A stretch of DNA of 64,000 bases, taken from the NCBI GenBank assembly GCA_021199235.1, contig JAJQIL010000030.1:63319-127318 (forward strand), given 5' to 3'. How positions within the stretch are numbered: position 1 is the stretch's first letter; every line of letters starts with the position of its first letter. The position numbers were made by a program, and so were the translations under genes. Positions 9,196 through 17,190 of the stretch are shown piece after piece. The stretch comes from Lachnospiraceae bacterium. GTDB taxonomy: Bacteria; Bacillota; Clostridia; Lachnospirales; Lachnospiraceae. The notes beneath the pieces are model-generated. The model saw only the letters and a program-made list of their open reading frames with translations. It was not told where the DNA came from and searched no databases.

Positions 9196-10035
9196 TTAGA
9201 TACCGTATTCCTTTAGTAACTTTCGTTGGTAAGATTCATCTGCTATCGATTTTTTTAAATCATCAAATCGATTATTATTCAGAAGATTTTTATTCAACTG
9301 ATTCACTTTGTTCATCCCATTTTCTTCCTGCTTACGCATCTTATCAGCAAAAAGTTCTTCTAATGCTTCACATAACATATCATCATCTCCTCTCGATAAT
9401 TTATTGGCCCGAATAAGGGTATTCATATATGTCTGGTAATCTGCTTCATTTTCATGCTGCCTGTAAGCGGCAGCCACTCGCTGAAGAGAATCCGTAGGCA
9501 GAGAGTTTGTCAAAGACTGCAGCCACAGATATTCTTCTCCGGTCAGCTGTGAAGTGACGACTAATTGTGTGGGTATCATTTCTGTATTGATATAATACAG
9601 CCCTGGAAGCATTTTTTCAAGAGAATTTTGGGAACCTTTATGCGCCGGATGCAAATTTTTCCTTTTTAAATGATTCCATAGCTTTTGCGGAAAAGAATGT
9701 GAAATCAGTGTCAGGGAAGTATCTTCAAGAATTTTATCTGAATGAAAATGCGTTGGAAAACTGTAAATGTATGAAAGTGATTTATAATAGTTCTGGATAC
9801 CAAGTGAATCGCCGGGTCCCTTGTATTCGATGAGATTGTATTTTCGAAAAATCCGGCCGATGAGAGAAGCGATGCTACGACTGTTATCTGCTTTGGTGAT
9901 AAGCAGATCACCCCGTCTCTGGCCTGTGTTTAATACAATTTCAGACTGATAACTCAGTATATCCTGATAATCAGCCAGTTCGATTTTCATGGCCGATACG
10001 ATTGCGGAATGCCAGTTGATACGGCAATCGGTCAA
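9196..10035 (-). CDS. PD-(D/E)XK nuclease-like hypothetical protein
   Basis: This is a 279-residue protein of a family that I recognise as frequent in Lachnospiraceae: NWHxA near the start, an LxDYxD helix, then DLLITKAD and, about 30 residues later, IEYKGPGDSL. The Asp of GDLLI and the E-x-K of IEYKGP fit a PD-(D/E)XK nuclease core, as in Rpn/transposase-like proteins. The frame is open to 10200, but the upstream codons are hydrophobic and unlike the family. A TTG at 10035 sits 10 bp after a clear AAAGGAGG, giving the expected beginning just before NWHSA. No partner gene adjoins it. Activity is unproven; it may be a domesticated or mobile nuclease. Confidence 0.7.
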   Translation of the reverse strand: MTDCRINWHSAIVSAMKIELADYQDILSYQSEIVLNTGQRRGDLLITKADNSRSIASLIGRIFRKYNLIEYKGPGDSLGIQNYYKSLSYIYSFPTHFHSDKILEDTSLTLISHSFPQKLWNHLKRKNLHPAHKGSQNSLEKMLPGLYYINTEMIPTQLVVTSQLTGEEYLWLQSLTNSLPTDSLQRVAAAYRQHENEADYQTYMNTLIRANKLSRGDDDMLCEALEELFADKMRKQEENGMNKVNQLNKNLLNNNRFDDLKKSIADESYQRKLLKEYGI

Positions 10036-10289
10036 ACAGTAAAATCCTCCTTTCGGTTTTTGAAATGTTTTAAGTGACGCTATGTATTTCGGGTTTATCT
10101 TTGGTATCTGCCAGAAAACGCATGTAGTTACTGGAAATATCTGCGAACTGAGAATAAATGACACCAAGAATATAACATAAACATATAATAAAGTCAACAT
10201 AAACCAAATAAGAAAAACAAATAATATATTAATATTTCAGAAACGTAATTATAACTTCTCAAATATTCTTCAAAAAAAGACAAAAGTCC

Positions 10290-10318
10290 TTGCCATACGG
10301 ACATAAAAGGTATAAAAT
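10290..10318 (+). promoter_or_regulatory. Sigma-70 type promoter of the liv-like operon
   Basis: TTGCCA (10290-10295) and TAAAAT (10313-10318) are separated by exactly 17 bp. They lie 76 bp upstream of the binding-protein ATG at 10394. No other gene intervenes, so this is the best candidate promoter for 10394-15303. Confidence 0.7.
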
Positions 10319-10393
10319 AGGGAACAGATTTGGTCTTTGCCGGAAAGGTGAAGCCAATGATAATTAAATTAAAGAAAGAGGAGGAAATGAACT

Positions 10394-11551
10394 ATGAAAA
10401 AATTAGCAGCAGCTCTGATCTGTGCGACGATGTGCCTGTCCTGCGTGGCGACGGCATCCGCGGAGACCGTGAAGATCGGTGTGTTCGAGCCGGCATCCGG
10501 AGATAATGGTGCAGGCGGCAAGCAGGAGACCCTTGGTATCCAGTATGCAAACGAAGAGACTCCGACCGTAGAGATCGATGGTGTAGAGTATGATGTAGAG
10601 CTGGTGATCGTGGACAATGAGTCCTCGACAGAGAAGGCTCCGACGGCGGCTTCTGAGCTGGTAAGTCAGGGCGTATCCATAGTGCTTGGTTCTTATGGTT
10701 CCGGCGTATCGATCGCGGCTTCTGATATCTTCGCTGAGGCGGGCATCCCGGTGATCGGTGTTACCTGCACGAACCCGCAGGTGACGGAGGGCAATACGCA
10801 TTACTTCCGTATCTGCTTCCTGGATCCGTTCCAGGGCACGGTTCTGGCGAACTTCGCATCTGAAAACTTTGAGGCGACAAAGGCGTATGTGCTGACCAAG
10901 CTCGGCGACGACTACTCTGCAGGACTTGGTACATATTTCACACAGGCATTTGAGGATCTTGGCGGCGAGGTAATTTCTGATACGTTCCCGGATGGAACTG
11001 CGGACTTTACTTCTTACATTACAACGGCTATCAATGAGGGCGTAGACGTTATCTTTGCTCCGACCTCTACAGAGGCAGCGCAGCTCATCATCTCTACTGC
11101 TTCTTCACAGGGCGTAGAGGTTCCGCTTCTGGCTGGTGATACCTGGGATTCCAACGTAATCCTGAACGCTGCAGAAGGCACGAACTTAAACGTATATGTT
11201 TCTACATTCTATCAGGAAGGCGCAAATGAAGAATTTGATGCCAATATCAAAGAGTGGATCAACTCCGACAGCACGAACCTGTCGAACAACGGCGGCGATG
11301 ACACCGTAGCAGCTGTTACGGCTATGGGTTATGATGCATATTATGTAGCACTTGAGGCACTCCAGAATGCCGGCTCCACAGATGCTGCTGCAGTGAATGA
11401 AGCACTCTGGGATACGACATACACGGGCGTGACCGGCGAGATTTCCTTCGAGTCCGAGAACGGTGATGCGAACCGCGACACCGCTTATGTAAAAGTAGCG
11501 AACACCGAGACCGCTGCATGGGATTTCGTAGCGGAGCAGGGCGTGCAGTGA
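10394..11551 (+). CDS. Branched-chain amino-acid type ABC substrate-binding protein
   Basis: This 385-residue type I periplasmic-binding-fold protein resembles LivK/LivJ. It starts with a signal peptide (MKKLAAALICATMCLSCVATASA), followed by the hallmark ETVKIGVFEPASGDNGAGGK. Further family features are VLGSYGSGVSIAASDI, PVIGVTCTNPQVT and YSAGLGTYFTQAF. The ATG follows AAAGAGGAGGAAATGAACT. The two signal-peptide cysteines do not fit a good lipobox, so lipid anchoring is doubtful. It heads a five-gene importer cluster. The true ligand may be an amino acid or another small molecule, because this family is broad. An attenuator-like hairpin follows the stop. Confidence 0.9.
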   Translation: MKKLAAALICATMCLSCVATASAETVKIGVFEPASGDNGAGGKQETLGIQYANEETPTVEIDGVEYDVELVIVDNESSTEKAPTAASELVSQGVSIVLGSYGSGVSIAASDIFAEAGIPVIGVTCTNPQVTEGNTHYFRICFLDPFQGTVLANFASENFEATKAYVLTKLGDDYSAGLGTYFTQAFEDLGGEVISDTFPDGTADFTSYITTAINEGVDVIFAPTSTEAAQLIISTASSQGVEVPLLAGDTWDSNVILNAAEGTNLNVYVSTFYQEGANEEFDANIKEWINSDSTNLSNNGGDDTVAAVTAMGYDAYYVALEALQNAGSTDAAAVNEALWDTTYTGVTGEISFESENGDANRDTAYVKVANTETAAWDFVAEQGVQ

Positions 11552-11592
11552 CAATTCACTATATATAAAGTTTGAACTTATAAACATCGCAG

Positions 11593-11620
11593 GGAGGCTG
11601 CACAGGCTGCAGCCTCCTTT
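11593..11620 (+). terminator. Intra-operon hairpin after liv binding protein
   Basis: GGAGGCTGC (11593-11601) pairs perfectly with GCAGCCTCC (11609-11617) and is followed by TTT. It lies between the binding-protein gene and livH, where partial termination would favour the binding protein. Confidence 0.65.
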
Positions 11621-11796
11621 GCGTAAATGGGACAGATGCACGGTTCGGTCGTGTATGTTTTGTACTTTTTATAGGGACTGTAAGTTACAGTTTTGACAAA
11701 CAGTACGAGACCCCGGACATCTAAATGCAAAAATCAACGTGACTGCGGTGGATGTCTGAGGTGAAGTACGTGACATAACCATGGAGGAAGAATCAC

Positions 11797-12681
11797 ATGG
11801 ATTTTATCAACAGAAACCTGCCTTACCTGCTGGCCGGTATCTCGGTCGGCGGACAGTATGCCCTGATTGCCATTGGTTACACGATGGTGTACGGCATCTT
11901 AAGGCTGATCAATTTTGCCCACGGCGATATCTTTATGGTGGCTGCGCTGGTATTTGTGTACGCGTCGGCGTCTTTTCCGCTGTATGTATCGATCCCGCTG
12001 ACGATCATTATGACGGTGATCCTGGGTTTCGCAGTGGAACGTGTGGCGTATAAGCCGCTGCGGAGTGCGCCGCGTATGTCGGTTATGATCTCCGCAATCG
12101 GCGTTTCCTACCTGCTGCAGAATCTGGCGCTTTATGTGACCGGCGGTCTGGCACAGATTGTACCGTCGATCCCGGTGATCTCAGATTCGATCAAAATCGG
12201 CAGTGCGACGACCAGGGTCGTGACAGTTGTGACGCCGATCCTGACGATTGTTCTGGTGATCGTGCTGATGCAGCTGATCAACCACACCAAGATCGGTATG
12301 GCGATGCGTGCGGTGTCAGATGACTTTGAGACAAGCCGTCTGATGGGAATCAAGATCAATTCCGTCATCAGCACGACCTTTATGATCGGGTCGTTTCTTG
12401 CTGCAGTCGGAGCGCTTCTGTATTTCACAAACTATCCGTCCGTGGTGCCGACATCCGGCGCGATGCCGGGCCTGAAGGCGTTTGTGGCGGCCGTGTTCGG
12501 CGGCATCGGATCAATTCCGGGCGCGGTGATCGGCGCGTTTATCATCGGTATCTGCGAAAACATTATCAAAGGACTCGGCTGGACGACGTTTTCCGATGCG
12601 TTTACGTTTGCCCTGCTGATCGTTGTCCTTCTTGTAAAACCGACCGGTCTGTTTGGCGAAAAAGCCACAGATAAGGTCTGA
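11797..12681 (+). CDS. livH: Branched-chain amino-acid ABC transporter permease LivH
   Basis: This 294-residue membrane protein has about eight hydrophobic segments. It starts with LLAGISVGGQYALIAIGYTM and MVYGILRLINFAHGDIFM, the signature of LivH permeases. Further family sequence appears in KTKIGMAMRA-like form (HTKIGMAMRAVSDD) and in AAVFGGIGSIPGAVIGA. The start follows GGAGGAAGAATCAC. It forms the transport channel with LivM, whose ATG is 15 bp after its stop. Confidence 0.92.
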   Translation: MDFINRNLPYLLAGISVGGQYALIAIGYTMVYGILRLINFAHGDIFMVAALVFVYASASFPLYVSIPLTIIMTVILGFAVERVAYKPLRSAPRMSVMISAIGVSYLLQNLALYVTGGLAQIVPSIPVISDSIKIGSATTRVVTVVTPILTIVLVIVLMQLINHTKIGMAMRAVSDDFETSRLMGIKINSVISTTFMIGSFLAAVGALLYFTNYPSVVPTSGAMPGLKAFVAAVFGGIGSIPGAVIGAFIIGICENIIKGLGWTTFSDAFTFALLIVVLLVKPTGLFGEKATDKV

Positions 12682-12696
12682 GAGGAGGACGATAAC

Positions 12697-13776
12697 ATGA
12701 GTAAGAAAACAAATACGATCATTTCCGCTGTGCTCCTCGTGGCACTGTGCGGGTTTGTACTGATCCTGGAGCAGATTCTTCCGTCGACACACATTGCGCT
12801 GACGGTCCTGAAAAAGAGCTGTATTTACGCGCTGCTGGCGGTTTCCATGAACCTGCTGAACGGCTTTACCGGCCTGTTTTCCTTAGGACAGGCGGGATTT
12901 ATGCTGATCGGCGCGTATACATACGGTGTCCTGACGATTCCGGTGGCGGAGCGGGCCTCTGTCTACCAGTATTATGACGGCGGCCTGATCCAGTTTGCGG
13001 TGCCGGTGTTTGTGGGCCTGATCGCCGCAGGTGCGGTTGCTGCAATCTTCGCATGGCTGATCGGACTTCCGGTGCTGCGTCTGAAAAGTGATTATCTGGC
13101 GATCGCGACTCTTGGTTTTGCCGAGATCATCCGTGCAATCTTCCAGTGGGACAAGCTGGGCGTGATCACGAACGGTTCAAACCTGCTGCGAAAATTCCCG
13201 ACCTTCAAATCGACATTGTTCCCACTGATCGTCTGCGGTATCTGTATCGCGGTGATCGTGCTGGTGATCAATTCCTCCTACGGCCGTGCGTTCCGTGCCA
13301 TCCGCGATGATGAGATCGCGGCGGAGGCTATGGGCATCAACCTCGCGAAGCACAAGAGAATGTCGTTCTGCATCTCTTCGTTCTTCGCCGGAGTAGGCGG
13401 TGGCCTGCTGGCGATGTACCAGACGTCCATTCAGGCGTCGACGTTCAAGTCGTCCATGACCTATGAGATCCTGCTGATCGTCGTCATCGGCGGCCTCGGC
13501 TCTGTGACCGGCAGCTGCCTGGCTTCGTTCCTCTATATCGCATGTTCCGAATGGTGGCTGCGTTTTCTGGATACGGAGACTTATATCGGAAGCTTCAAGG
13601 TGCCGCTTCTGCGAAGCGGATTCCGCAAGGTGGTTTTTGCGGTCATCGTCATGGTAGTCGTGCTGTTTTACCGCAAGGGTATCATGGGCGATAAGGAATT
13701 CTCGCCTGCCCGTGTGCATGACTGGTGGCAGAAGAAAAAGGCGAAAAAGAACGCCGGGAAGGAGGCCGCACAATGA
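12697..13776 (+). CDS. livM: Branched-chain amino-acid ABC transporter permease LivM
   Basis: This is the second permease (359 residues). After an N-terminal span it shows the LivM hallmark ALLAVSMNLLNGFTGLFSLG with QAGFMLIGAYTYG. Further on are RLKSDYLAIATLGFAEIIR, YGRAFRAIRDDEIAAEAMGI and a GGLGSVTGS loop. The start follows GAGAGGAGGACGATAAC. Its lysine-rich C-terminus overlaps the LivG start by 4 bp (ATGA), which indicates translational coupling. Confidence 0.92.
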   Translation: MSKKTNTIISAVLLVALCGFVLILEQILPSTHIALTVLKKSCIYALLAVSMNLLNGFTGLFSLGQAGFMLIGAYTYGVLTIPVAERASVYQYYDGGLIQFAVPVFVGLIAAGAVAAIFAWLIGLPVLRLKSDYLAIATLGFAEIIRAIFQWDKLGVITNGSNLLRKFPTFKSTLFPLIVCGICIAVIVLVINSSYGRAFRAIRDDEIAAEAMGINLAKHKRMSFCISSFFAGVGGGLLAMYQTSIQASTFKSSMTYEILLIVVIGGLGSVTGSCLASFLYIACSEWWLRFLDTETYIGSFKVPLLRSGFRKVVFAVIVMVVVLFYRKGIMGDKEFSPARVHDWWQKKKAKKNAGKEAAQ

Positions 13777-14615
13777 GTACGAACATCCTTCGGGCGGAAG
13801 ACATTACCATGCAGTTTGGCGGCGTGGTGGCGGTCGATAACCTTTCTTTGGAGGTGAACGAGCACGAGATCGTCGCTTTGATCGGGCCGAACGGTGCCGG
13901 AAAGACGACCGCGTTCAACTGCATTACCGGCGTATATGAGCCGACCAACGGCCGTGTGGAATTCTGCGGAAAAGAGATCGTGGAGAGCTATCCGCACGGC
14001 AAAATGAAAAAGACCTACAAAGGAGAGAACGCCGGAAAGTATTCAAAGCGGCTGGTGCAGACCCCGGATAAGATTACCCATGCCGGGATCGCCCGCACGT
14101 TCCAGAATATCCGCCTGTTCAGCTCCATGACTGTATTTGAGAACGTGCTGATCGCGAAGCATATGCGCGCAAAGCAGAACCTGTTCACTGCGACTTTCCG
14201 TTTGAATCACGCGGAGGAGCAGCGGATGAGAAAGGAAGCGCTGGAGCTTCTGGAGATGCAGAATCTGGCGCATTTAAAGGATGAGATCGCCGGATCGCTG
14301 CCTTACGGTATCCAGCGCCGTCTGGAGATCGCTCGAGCGCTGGCGACCGAGCCGAAGCTCCTGCTGCTTGATGAGCCTGCGGCGGGCATGAACCCGCAGG
14401 AGACGCAGGAACTGGCGGACTTTATCAGCCAGATCCGCGACCAGTATGATATGACGATCTTTATGATCGAGCACCATATGGATCTTGTCATGCAGATTTC
14501 CGACCGCGTGTATGTGCTGGATTTCGGAAAACTGATCATGGAAGGAACGCCGGAAGTGGTACAGAACGATCCGCGCGTCATCGAGGCATATCTGGGGGTG
14601 AGTGAGGATGCTTAA
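13773..14615 (+). CDS. livG: Branched-chain amino-acid ABC transporter ATPase LivG
   Basis: This is the ATPase subunit, 280 residues from the ATG at 13773. GAAGGAGG lies 8 bp before it and the gene overlaps livM by 4 bp; the frame is open further upstream but without support. Walker A is GPNGAGKTT (residues about 35-43), the Q-loop region includes ARTFQNIRLF, the signature is LPYGIQRRLEIARALA and Walker B is LLLLDEPAAGMNP. The LivG-type signature YGxQRRLE separates it from LivF. A LivG-typical insertion lies between Walker A and the Q loop. Confidence 0.93.
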   Translation: MSTNILRAEDITMQFGGVVAVDNLSLEVNEHEIVALIGPNGAGKTTAFNCITGVYEPTNGRVEFCGKEIVESYPHGKMKKTYKGENAGKYSKRLVQTPDKITHAGIARTFQNIRLFSSMTVFENVLIAKHMRAKQNLFTATFRLNHAEEQRMRKEALELLEMQNLAHLKDEIAGSLPYGIQRRLEIARALATEPKLLLLDEPAAGMNPQETQELADFISQIRDQYDMTIFMIEHHMDLVMQISDRVYVLDFGKLIMEGTPEVVQNDPRVIEAYLGVSEDA

Positions 14616-15306
14616 AGTAGAGAATCTGAAAGTGAATTACGGCGGGATCGAAGCCGTGAAGGGAATCAGCTTTGAGGTACCCGAAAACAGCATCGTCACG
14701 CTGATTGGAGCAAATGGTGCGGGCAAATCTACGACCCTGCGCTCCATCGTCTCGCTGGAAAAGCCTGCATCCGGTTCGATCACCTTCAACGGGGAGGACA
14801 TTACCGGACAGGATACGGACGTCATTGTATCCAAGGGTATCACGCTGGTGCCGGAGGGCCGCAGGATTTTCCCGAGCCTTACCGTGCTGGAGAATCTGAA
14901 AGTTGGCGCTTATATGCGCAAGGACAGCCTGAATGACGATCTGGAATGGGTCTACAGCCTGTTCCCCCGTCTGAAGGAACGCAGCTGGCAGGCTGGCGGC
15001 ACGCTTTCCGGCGGCGAGCAGCAGATGCTGGCCGTGGCGCGTGCTCTGATGAGCCGGCCGAAGCTGCTGATGATGGACGAGCCTTCCCTCGGACTGGCGC
15101 CTCTGATCGTGCAGGAGATTTTCAACATCATCCGCGAGATTCACAAGGACGGCGTGACCATCCTGCTGATCGAGCAGAACGCGAATATGGCGCTTCGCAC
15201 TGCAGACGTCGGTTACGTTCTGGAGACCGGCCGCATCACCATGACCGGCAGCGGAGCCGAGCTGCTGGCAGATGAGAAGGTGCGCGCAGCGTATCTTGGG
15301 AAGTGA
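14608..15306 (+). CDS. livF: Branched-chain amino-acid ABC transporter ATPase LivF
   Basis: This is the second ATPase (232 residues from the ATG at 14608; a GTG two codons earlier is possible). Motifs are Walker A GANGAGKST, signature LSGGEQQMLAVARALM, Walker B LLMMDEPSLGLAP and the H-loop region LLIEQNANMAL. The start lies within the last codons of livG, so the two are translationally coupled. It ends the operon. An 87-bp palindromic element starts at its stop codon, and no strong T-tailed terminator is visible there. Confidence 0.93.
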   Translation: MLKVENLKVNYGGIEAVKGISFEVPENSIVTLIGANGAGKSTTLRSIVSLEKPASGSITFNGEDITGQDTDVIVSKGITLVPEGRRIFPSLTVLENLKVGAYMRKDSLNDDLEWVYSLFPRLKERSWQAGGTLSGGEQQMLAVARALMSRPKLLMMDEPSLGLAPLIVQEIFNIIREIHKDGVTILLIEQNANMALRTADVGYVLETGRITMTGSGAELLADEKVRAAYLGK

Positions 15307-15392
15307 TGATACCAGGATTCCGGGAGACGCTTGTTTAGCGCGGACCGAAGCGGTAGCGTAGACCGAAGCACGGAGAAATCCGCAGGTATCAT
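15306..15392. repeat. Structured palindromic element after livF
   Basis: The ends ATGATACC (15306-15313) and GGTATCAT (15385-15392) are perfect inverted repeats. A second nested pair, GGATT (15315-15319) and AATCC (15377-15381), continues the stem. The interior holds the near-repeats GCGGACCGAAGCGG and GTAGACCGAAGCACGG. There is no T-tract, so it is not a standard terminator. It may be a REP-like or small mobile palindrome, or an RNA 3' end stabiliser. Confidence 0.5.
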
Positions 15393-15403
15393 TAAATGAA
15401 ATA

Positions 15404-15510
15404 TCAGAGTTCCTCCAGCACCGCCTGGATTTTACGGAATTCTTCACCAGTGCCCCCGACGATCGCCTGAGAGTCCTCTCCGGCGACGGGGGCTTTTTCT
15501 TTGCGGTATT
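15404..15510 (-). pseudogene. Orphan 3' end of an araC gene (duplicate of 18018-18124)
   Basis: These 107 bp encode, on the minus strand, the last 34 codons and stop of an AraC-family gene. They align over their full length with the 3' end of the intact araC gene at 18018. I count six single-base differences in sense codons, all synonymous, plus a TGA/TAG stop exchange. The match ends abruptly at 15510 and 18124. The fragment sits next to livF, where the intact gene probably once ended, and the XRE-ImmA-PIN module lies between the two copies. Confidence 0.85.
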
Positions 15511-15589
15511 TTCTGTAAATATACTTCGTGGTATTTAAGGATATTAATTATATCAAATACAAAGATAATAAAATTAAGATAAGAAATAC

Positions 15590-15618
15590 TTGAAGTTTTT
15601 TGGTATTTATAGTACCAT
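15590..15618 (+). promoter_or_regulatory. Promoter with overlapping operator for the XRE-ImmA-PIN operon
   Basis: TTGAAG (15590-15595) and TACCAT (15613-15618) are 17 bp apart. The palindrome TGGTATTTATAGTACCA (15601-15617) covers the spacer and most of the -10 element. That is a natural place for the XRE protein encoded downstream to repress its own operon. Both calls rest on sequence pattern only. Confidence 0.5.
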
Positions 15619-15643
15619 ATTTGCATCAGAAGTTTGAATATTT

Positions 15644-15778
15644 GTAACTATTCAGGACAGTACCTCGCACTTGCTGCGAGGTACGTATGAAAGTATACAG
15701 CATGTGGGGAAAAGCCCCATCGCGAAGCGATTTTAAATGGGCTTTTCACTCGTAACTGTGAAGGTACTGAACAGTTAC
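15644..15778. mobile_element. MITE-like inverted-repeat element with 8-bp target duplication
   Basis: This 135-bp non-coding element starts GTAACTATTCAGGACAGTACC and ends GGTACTGAACAGTTAC, which are imperfect terminal inverted repeats. The octamer GAATATTT flanks it directly on both sides (15636-15643 and 15779-15786), as expected for a target-site duplication. Inside are three further perfect stems: TACCTCGCA/TGCGAGGTA (15661-15683), AAAAGCCC/GGGCTTTT, and TCGC/GCGA within the latter's loop, plus CGTAACTGT/ACAGTTACG at 15751-15779. Partial relatives lie at 24316, 52672 and 54778. No transposase is encoded, so it would have been moved in trans. It sits between the promoter and the XRE gene and would be transcribed into the leader. 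Confidence 0.7.
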
Positions 15779-15815
15779 GAATATTTAATCAGGAAATGTC
15801 AAGGAGTGAATCATA

Positions 15816-16163
15816 ATGAAACATTTGTCTCAGGAAAAACTGGCAGAAGTGGTAAAAAATCTAAGAAAGAAAAAGAACCTGACACAGGAGCAGCTAAGTG
15901 AAACTACAGGTATCAACAGGCAGATGATCGGCAGACTTGAGAATAAAGAATACATGCCTTCCATCCTTCAATTGGAAAAGCTGGCTCATGTATTGGATTT
16001 TGATATTTCTGATCTATATGCTGATACGGAACCTCTGGTATATACAGCATTTCGCAGCTCGGGCATGTCCGAGGAAGAAAAAAACGGAATCGATCATATG
16101 CTTGAGATGATGATAGCCTCCAGACAACAGATACTTTTAAGAAAGGCGATGCTGCATGAATAA
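15816..16163 (+). CDS. XRE-family regulator of a three-gene toxin-antitoxin-like module
   Basis: This 115-residue protein has a helix-turn-helix of the XRE/Cro type at residues about 12-65 (LTQEQLSETTGINRQMIGRL and following ENKEYMPS). A short C-terminal region follows and may bind the partner. AAGGAG lies upstream of the ATG. It overlaps the next gene by 8 bp. In related systems such a protein is the DNA-binding antitoxin or repressor, and the ImmA-like protein inactivates it. A palindrome overlapping the promoter upstream is the likely operator. Confidence 0.88.
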   Translation: MKHLSQEKLAEVVKNLRKKKNLTQEQLSETTGINRQMIGRLENKEYMPSILQLEKLAHVLDFDISDLYADTEPLVYTAFRSSGMSEEEKNGIDHMLEMMIASRQQILLRKAMLHE

Positions 16164-17190
16164 AAAAAAATCTGTCACTTTAAACGAACAACAGATATTT
16201 GAGGTGAAAAGGCTGGCATCTGAGACGAGGCAACTTTTCGGCGTTTTTCCTAATGTTCCGATAGGAAGTGATATTCGGCTGCTCTTGGAAAAGAAAGGTA
16301 TTCTTTTGTGTGAATATCCTTATCCAGATGAAGGAGGAACGCACGCATATGGAAATATTATCTGGTTTAAAAATGATAATATTACATTTATTGGACTAAA
16401 TACCTCCAGCTATTATGATGAGCAGATATTTGCAATAGCTCATGAGCTTTATCATTATACGACTCAGACAGGGAAAGCATATACACCTGAACTTGAACTG
16501 GAGGATGCAACGACAGAAAAAGAGGCAGACAGGTTTGCTGCGGAATTATTACTTCCGGAGGAGGCTTTGAAAAATGCGGTCGCAGATTTTTGCGCGTTTT
16601 CTGTTAGTTGGTATTATCAGGATTCGGCCGGATATGGATATCCGGTGGAAGTCCTTTTGGATTCGGCCGAATCAAAGCACAAACGTATCCTTGCGTATGC
16701 GGAAGCACTTAGTAATCGGCAGAAACGACAGATTTCAGGACACTCTGAACGACGATTGTCAGGTTATGATATGTATGCGGTTCCTGACAATAGAATTCTC
16801 AGATTTATTGCAAGGATACAATGCGATTGGTGGCTCCCATATCAGGCTATTGTAAATAGATTATTCGAAGAGAAAATCATAAATGAGTCTCAGTATAGCA
16901 GACTGTATAAAATTGATTGTCGTGCGGAGGATGGCTTATACAGGAGAATACTCAGGAATATTGACAGTGAAATGGCGGCATTATTGAATAAAAAAACAAA
17001 GACAGTGGGTATTTCTGGCAAAGTGATTGAGACAATTATTGATAACTATGAGGATGGGCTGATTGATGAAGACGAGTTTGTTGAGATGTTGTTTTTGTTT
17101 GAAAAAAAACCTGAAGATTTCGGCTTTAAAATAGAGGCGGAAACAGATGACGATCTCAAAGATTTGTGTGAAAGCGGTGATGATGAATGA
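16156..17190 (+). CDS. ImmA/IrrE-family metallopeptidase
   Basis: This 344-residue protein has a zinc peptidase domain in its first half. The HExxH motif is HELYH (His96, Glu97, His100), and the third zinc ligand lies in EKEADRFAAELLLP (around Glu123), both typical of ImmA/IrrE (DUF955). ImmA cleaves XRE repressors in mobile elements of Bacillus, which is the basis for assigning the upstream protein as partner. The C-terminal half (residues about 190-344) is alpha-helical with acidic ends, and I do not recognise it. It may bind the PIN-like protein or sense a trigger. It overlaps both neighbours, so the three genes are tightly coupled. Confidence 0.88.
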   Translation: MNKKKSVTLNEQQIFEVKRLASETRQLFGVFPNVPIGSDIRLLLEKKGILLCEYPYPDEGGTHAYGNIIWFKNDNITFIGLNTSSYYDEQIFAIAHELYHYTTQTGKAYTPELELEDATTEKEADRFAAELLLPEEALKNAVADFCAFSVSWYYQDSAGYGYPVEVLLDSAESKHKRILAYAEALSNRQKRQISGHSERRLSGYDMYAVPDNRILRFIARIQCDWWLPYQAIVNRLFEEKIINESQYSRLYKIDCRAEDGLYRRILRNIDSEMAALLNKKTKTVGISGKVIETIIDNYEDGLIDEDEFVEMLFLFEKKPEDFGFKIEAETDDDLKDLCESGDDE

